A stretch of DNA of 9,090 nt from Candidatus Thorarchaeota archaeon (lineage in GTDB: Archaea > Asgardarchaeota > Thorarchaeia > Thorarchaeales > Thorarchaeaceae): positions 1 through 9,090 of the forward strand of contig JAEOST010000263.1 of NCBI GenBank assembly GCA_016840245.1. Reading direction: 5' to 3'. The translations under genes and the position numbers were made by a program. Positions 6,489 to 9,090 of this stretch are shown one piece after another (the stretch's first letter is position 1; each line of letters begins with the position of its first letter). The notes beneath the pieces were generated by a model. The model ran no database searches and was not told the DNA's origin. It saw only the letters and a list, made by a program, of their open reading frames with translations.

Positions 6489-7022
6489 ATGTTGATATCG
6501 ATGGCTATGAGATCCCCAATCTTCAAGACTGTACTGATTGGAGAGGGCGGTGTTGGCAAGACCAGCATCACCCTTCGATACACTGAGAACCGCTTTGAAG
6601 ACGACATGAAGATGACCATTGGGGTGAACTTTGCCTCTAAGAAATTAGAAGTTGAAGGCAGCCCCTGTACTCTGATGCTCTGGGACCTTGGTGGTCAGCC
6701 AAGGTTCCGTGATGTGGTCTCTGACTACTTCAAGGGCTCAAAGATGGCAATAGCGGTCTACGACTCAACTCGATTCTTCTCCTTGGAGCGACTCGATGAT
6801 TGGATCACAAAATTGAGGGCGAATGCACCTGAATGTCAGTTGATATTCGTCGGTAACAAGACCGATGAACGTGAAGAAGGCTCTGGAGTTTCTCTGCCAG
6901 ATGCAGCTGAGGTTGCTGCAAGATATGGCGCTGAGTGCCTTGAGTGCTCTGCAAAGAGCGGCGAAGGTATCGCAGAGATGTTTGATAGGGTCGCAAAACT
7001 ACTACTGCAAAAGCATGGGTAG
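6489..7022 (+). CDS. Ras-superfamily small GTPase (Rab/Arf-like)
   Basis: A 177-residue complete G domain. All five nucleotide-binding motifs are visible: G1 GEGGVGKTS (18-26), G2 switch I Thr43 in KMTIGVNFASKKLEV, G3 WDLGGQ (65-70), G4 NKTD (123-126) and G5 SAK (154-156). Switch I resembles Rab proteins (TIGV.F), whereas DLGGQ in switch II resembles Arf/SAR proteins (D.GGQ in place of Rab DTAGQ). Gln70 is the expected catalytic glutamine. The C-terminus (KLLLQKHG) has no cysteine for prenylation, and the N-terminus has no myristoylation-type Gly2, so membrane contact would need a partner; the membrane-protein gene just upstream is a candidate. The start is uncertain: ATGs at 6489, 6501 and 6507 are all in frame, the ribosome binding site is weak (TAGGAT at 6485-6490), and 6501 would be spaced better from it. 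Confidence 0.93.
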   Translation: MLISMAMRSPIFKTVLIGEGGVGKTSITLRYTENRFEDDMKMTIGVNFASKKLEVEGSPCTLMLWDLGGQPRFRDVVSDYFKGSKMAIAVYDSTRFFSLERLDDWITKLRANAPECQLIFVGNKTDEREEGSGVSLPDAAEVAARYGAECLECSAKSGEGIAEMFDRVAKLLLQKHG

Positions 7023-7037
7023 GCCGCGATCTTCACC

Positions 7038-7058
7038 TCTTTCTTTTTTCTTTTTCAT
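7038..7058 (+). terminator. T-rich terminator of the GTPase operon
   Basis: Starting 15 bases after the GTPase stop, a pyrimidine tract contains runs of six and five Ts (7045-7057 region). Archaeal RNA polymerase commonly stops at such oligo-T tracts without a hairpin, so this is the likely end of the operon's transcript. Confidence 0.6.
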
Positions 7059-7069
7059 TCTAATCCCTA

Positions 7070-7104
7070 GTATTCTTGAAAAACAGTATGAAAAAGAAGA
7101 ATAC
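7070..7104. repeat. Inverted repeat with A-rich loop
   Basis: GTATTCTT (7070-7077) and AAGAATAC (7097-7104) are perfect complements around a 19-base A-rich segment. It lies between the T-tract of the GTPase operon and the stronger hairpin at 7111-7141, in the tail-to-tail region. The run of Ts on the minus strand inside it could help stop transcripts from the 44-aa gene. Confidence 0.4.
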
Positions 7105-7110
7105 AGTAGA

Positions 7111-7141
7111 CTGAGAGACGCGGATATACGCGTCCCCTCAG
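7111..7141. terminator. GC-rich hairpin in the convergent spacer
   Basis: CTGAG (7111-7115) and GACGCG (7117-7122) pair with CGCGTC (7129-7134) and CTCAG (7137-7141), giving 11 base pairs around a six-base loop GATATA with a small A/CC internal loop. On the minus strand it follows the 44-aa gene by about 47 bases and is followed by TCTACTGTATTCTTCTTTTT, so it could act as that gene's terminator; it is also a candidate structured RNA element. Confidence 0.55.
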
Positions 7142-7188
7142 CCAAAATTTCACAATCCTGAGATGAACGGTCGTATTAGACTTTCATT

Positions 7189-7323
7189 CTACTGCATTGC
7201 AAATCGTGGACACTTGTCCTTGGTTATTCCAGGGGTTTCACAGGGCTTCTGCATTCCTTCGTAGAACTTGAAGCCATCGACACCGCACTTGTTTTCTGCT
7301 GCATTGTATTCTGGGCAAGTCAT
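7189..7323 (-). CDS. 44-residue four-cysteine protein with duplicated C-x9-C unit
   Basis: Found by reading the minus strand of the gap between the GTPase and the phosphodiesterase. ATG at 7323 to TAG at 7189 encodes 44 residues. Cysteines fall at 3, 13, 28 and 38, giving two units, CPEYNAAENKC and CETPGITKDKC, each with nine residues between the cysteines and a Lys before the second. This regular layout, charged composition and a sensible ATG argue for a real gene; a small metal-binding or disulfide-bonded protein is likely. GTGAGA six to eleven bases upstream is a partial ribosome binding site, and a possible TATA (TTAATAT on the minus strand, near 7413-7420) lies about 90-97 bases upstream. 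No signal peptide or membrane segment is seen, so it should be cytoplasmic. I do not recognise a named family. Confidence 0.65.
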   Translation of the reverse strand: MTCPEYNAAENKCGVDGFKFYEGMQKPCETPGITKDKCPRFAMQ

Positions 7324-7438
7324 TGTTTCTCACTCGCATTGGTCTTTGGTTGGTCTATCCTATTCTACGAACAGATTGACCAGACAGTTAGAATCTCTCT
7401 TTTCAGGCGCATATTAACCTTGTTCGGTTGCGTCCACT

Positions 7439-7462
7439 TTTACTAGATGCGTATCTAATAAA
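7439..7462. repeat. Near-perfect palindrome after the phosphodiesterase gene
   Basis: TTTA-C-TAGAT-GCGT-ATCTA-A-TAAA is symmetric apart from one C/A mismatch and the four-base centre. It starts 8 bases downstream of the phosphodiesterase stop (minus strand) and lies 20-50 bases upstream of the likely TATA of the 44-aa gene. It could be a terminator stem or a dimeric regulator site. Confidence 0.45.
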
Positions 7463-7470
7463 TCAAAGAC

Positions 7471-8283
7471 CTACAGAAGACCCTTCTCCTGAATGACTTC
7501 TTTGAGAAGTGCGGGTTTGTCTGTAAAGATGCCGTCAACACCTAGGTCGATTAATTTCTCCATGACAGGTTTCTCATTGATTGTCCATACATGAACGGCG
7601 ACATCCTTCTTGTGTGCTGCCTTGATGAAACGTGCATCTATGATGTTTATCTTACCATACTGCAGAGGAACTTGAAATGCCTGATGATTGCAAGTCCTAG
7701 CAAATATAGATACAGCACGCATCTTTAGAGCAAAGACAAAACGACTGACTTCACCTGGATGTGCAGATGTTGCTACAGGCGGTGCAAGTCTCCGAAATCT
7801 CTCGAGTTGCCGCTCGTGAAATGATCCAACGATCACCGAGCTCTGCATTTCATGTTTCTCAAGTAGCGCAGCCAGAATCTCAGGAGCAGCAGTGTCCTCA
7901 TCCTTGATATCTAGATTGAACCGCATATTGGGAAACCCAGTGAATGCTTGTTCAAGTGTCACCATCTTTTCTCCAGTGTTTCGAAAAGGGAACGTTACAC
8001 CTTCGTCTGGAGTGTAATCATATCCCAAGTCCATCTGAAGAAGAAAATCTAGCTCGTGGTCACAAACTCTGCCCTCATAGCCCGTCGTTCTCTCTAAGGT
8101 TTCATCATGGAATAACACGAATTGTTTATCCCTTGTCAACCTAAGATCAACTTCTAAGACATCGCAACCAATTTTCACTGCGTTGCTTAGAGCTGGAAAC
8201 GAATTCTCTGGGCCTGCATCTGGATCTCCCCGATGCGCCATTATCAGGGGCCGTCCGAATTGGAAAATCCTTGACATCGACAT
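7471..8283 (-). CDS. Glycerophosphodiester phosphodiesterase (GDPD family)
   Basis: Hydrolyses glycerophosphodiesters to a glycerol phosphate and an alcohol in a TIM-barrel fold that binds a divalent metal. The 270-residue protein has the family motifs in order: MAHRGDPDAGPENSFPAL (15-32) with His17, Arg18, Glu26 and Asn27; LEVDLRLTRD (43-52) with Glu44 and Asp46; LFHDETLERTTG (57-68) with the second catalytic histidine His59; FNLDIKD (122-128); VHVWTIN (230-236); and GVDGIFTDKP (248-257). There is no signal peptide, so it should act in the cytoplasm on lipid turnover products. Length is normal. The ATG at 8283 (a second lies two codons on) has no clear ribosome binding site; a weak TATA-like ACTTAA about 30 bases upstream would allow a leaderless message. 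It sits downstream of a dehydrogenase remnant on the same strand. Whether it prefers the sn-1 or sn-3 glycerol phosphate series cannot be told. Confidence 0.93.
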   Translation of the reverse strand: MSMSRIFQFGRPLIMAHRGDPDAGPENSFPALSNAVKIGCDVLEVDLRLTRDKQFVLFHDETLERTTGYEGRVCDHELDFLLQMDLGYDYTPDEGVTFPFRNTGEKMVTLEQAFTGFPNMRFNLDIKDEDTAAPEILAALLEKHEMQSSVIVGSFHERQLERFRRLAPPVATSAHPGEVSRFVFALKMRAVSIFARTCNHQAFQVPLQYGKINIIDARFIKAAHKKDVAVHVWTINEKPVMEKLIDLGVDGIFTDKPALLKEVIQEKGLL

Positions 8284-8309
8284 CGTTCTTTTCTGAGACG
8301 CACTATCCC

Positions 8310-8546
8310 TTAAGTCCTACTCCTCAAGTATTTGTCCCCATTTATCTGAAGTCGAAGTCTACTTTGATTGATTTTTCCCTCCCCTTTATTCCAAGCATAC
8401 TTGAACGCGTCTTTGTATTCGTCTATGGGATAGTAGTGAGTTACTAAATCATTGAATAGCTCAGTATTCTTCTCCATTAATTGGAGAGCAAGCTCCATTG
8501 TAATTATCAAAATACTATCCACCGTATTGAGAATTTCTATGGATGT
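8310..8546 (-). pseudogene. Remnant C-terminus of a medium-chain (Zn-type) dehydrogenase
   Basis: The minus strand after the MFS stop continues open in the same frame for 78 codons. The peptide ILNTVDSILIITMELALQLM followed by EKNTELFNDLVTHYYPIDEYKDAFKYAWNKGEGK resembles the C-terminal end of medium-chain alcohol/threonine-type dehydrogenases, whose last helix and strand read ..lith.fpl.ey..Af..a...... The Rossmann core and the catalytic domain are absent; the frame begins right at the MFS stop codon. A GTG at 8522 could start a 70-residue product, but a fragment of this kind should not fold as an enzyme. It is best read as the leftover of a deletion that removed the 5' part of the gene. The match is from memory of the family pattern, so the family call is moderate. 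Confidence 0.55.
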
Positions 8547-9090
8547 TTATTCAGAATCCTCATCATACGTTCTGATTGCATCCTCAACGGGTTCAGATGT
8601 TTCATCGCTATCAAGTGAGGGGCTCTGATCCATTTCAGGTTCAACAGAGGATTCTAGCATTCGGTCTTCAATGCGCATAATCGCAGGGATAAAGAATGAG
8701 GAGATTCCCATTATTATCACACCTACTCCAGCAAGAACAAACCAGAATGGTACGCCTGCAATGTCTGCAATAGGTCCTGCAAATACTAGTCCTATCGGGC
8801 TCATTGCTGCAGCACCAGCTGCTATCAGTGCTAGAACCCTTCCCTGCATCTCTGGCGGGATTGTAGCTTGGAATATTGCTATCAGTGACCCATTCACAAT
8901 CGGATTCACGAAACTCGCACCAGCCAAAAAGAGAATCGCATAGACAAATGCATCCGATGGCACAAATCCAATGAATGCGGTAAAGACTCCCATTAGAATG
9001 AGACCACCTAAGGCTGCGTTTATCCTTCGTTCAGTGCCACCCCAGACCATAAGCAATATTGAACCCAATACCATCCCTCCAGCAGCAATA
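8547..9090 (-). CDS. MFS transporter, C-terminal part (5' end outside window)
   Basis: The open frame enters from the right edge, giving 180 residues of the C-terminal half of a major facilitator superfamily permease in the drug/macrolide-exporter type. Features include GGMVLGSILLMVWGGTERRIN with the cytoplasmic loop TERR, a long span pair LILMGVFTAFIGFVP and FVYAILFLAGASFVNPIVNG, the QATIPPEMQGRVLAL motif typical of these exporters (the ..vp...qGRv.. loop) and a closing span FVLAGVGVIIMGISSFFIPA. About 40 acidic, Ser/Glu/Asp-rich residues follow as a cytoplasmic tail ending TYDEDSE, which is longer than usual. The substrate is unknown. Internal ATG at 9074 is not the start, since the frame continues upstream through the edge. 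The stop is directly abutted by the dehydrogenase remnant. Confidence 0.85.
   Translation of the reverse strand, partial: IAAGGMVLGSILLMVWGGTERRINAALGGLILMGVFTAFIGFVPSDAFVYAILFLAGASFVNPIVNGSLIAIFQATIPPEMQGRVLALIAAGAAAMSPIGLVFAGPIADIAGVPFWFVLAGVGVIIMGISSFFIPAIMRIEDRMLESSVEPEMDQSPSLDSDETSEPVEDAIRTYDEDSE

Noticed and set aside
1..9090. CRISPR arrays, tRNA or rRNA genes, insertion sequences.
   Set aside because: No regularly spaced repeats, no cloverleaf or conserved rRNA segments and no transposase or terminal inverted repeats were seen.

Overview
The window reads as a piece of an Asgard-type archaeal chromosome. The main evidence is a set of genes that are usually eukaryotic: a gelsolin-like protein (minus strand, ending at 3001), a Rab/Arf-like small GTPase (6489-7022) and a longin-like small protein (4700-5089). 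These sit beside a stand-alone Lrp/AsnC RAM domain and genes preceded by archaeal GGAGGT-type ribosome binding sites. A Thorarchaeota-like source is my guess from gene content; nothing here fixes the lineage.

Layout. Positions 1-2057 (minus strand) hold two Leloir-pathway genes, galT followed by galK; galK runs off the left edge with only its last residues missing. A divergent spacer leads to a plus-strand GNAT acetyltransferase (2195-2950, TTG start). It converges on a gelsolin-domain protein across a hairpin at 2959-2987. Upstream of the gelsolin gene on the same strand lies a small RAM protein (3900-4166). A 264-base divergent spacer with a direct repeat next to a TATA-like box then leads into a tight plus-strand operon: Zn-ribbon-like 85-aa protein, longin-like 129-aa protein, 460-aa polytopic membrane protein, and small GTPase (4431-7022). 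A T-rich tract and two hairpins close this operon. A 44-aa four-cysteine protein that is easily missed (7189-7323, minus) follows, then a glycerophosphodiester phosphodiesterase (7471-8283, minus), a decayed tail of a medium-chain dehydrogenase (8310-8546), and the C-terminal part of an MFS exporter entering from the right edge (8547-9090).

How the parts may work together. galK and galT would turn galactose into galactose-1-phosphate and then UDP-galactose/glucose-1-phosphate; no epimerase is in view. The four-gene operon is the most interesting unit. In eukaryotes longin and roadblock folds are regulators or platforms of small GTPases, so an operon joining a GTPase, a longin-like protein, a multi-span membrane protein and a Zn-ribbon-like protein suggests a membrane-associated GTPase switch. 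This is inference. The neighbouring gelsolin-like gene has an unusual start region (a strong Shine-Dalgarno placed in front of ATA, and an overlapping short ORF) and carries an unrecognised C-terminal domain.
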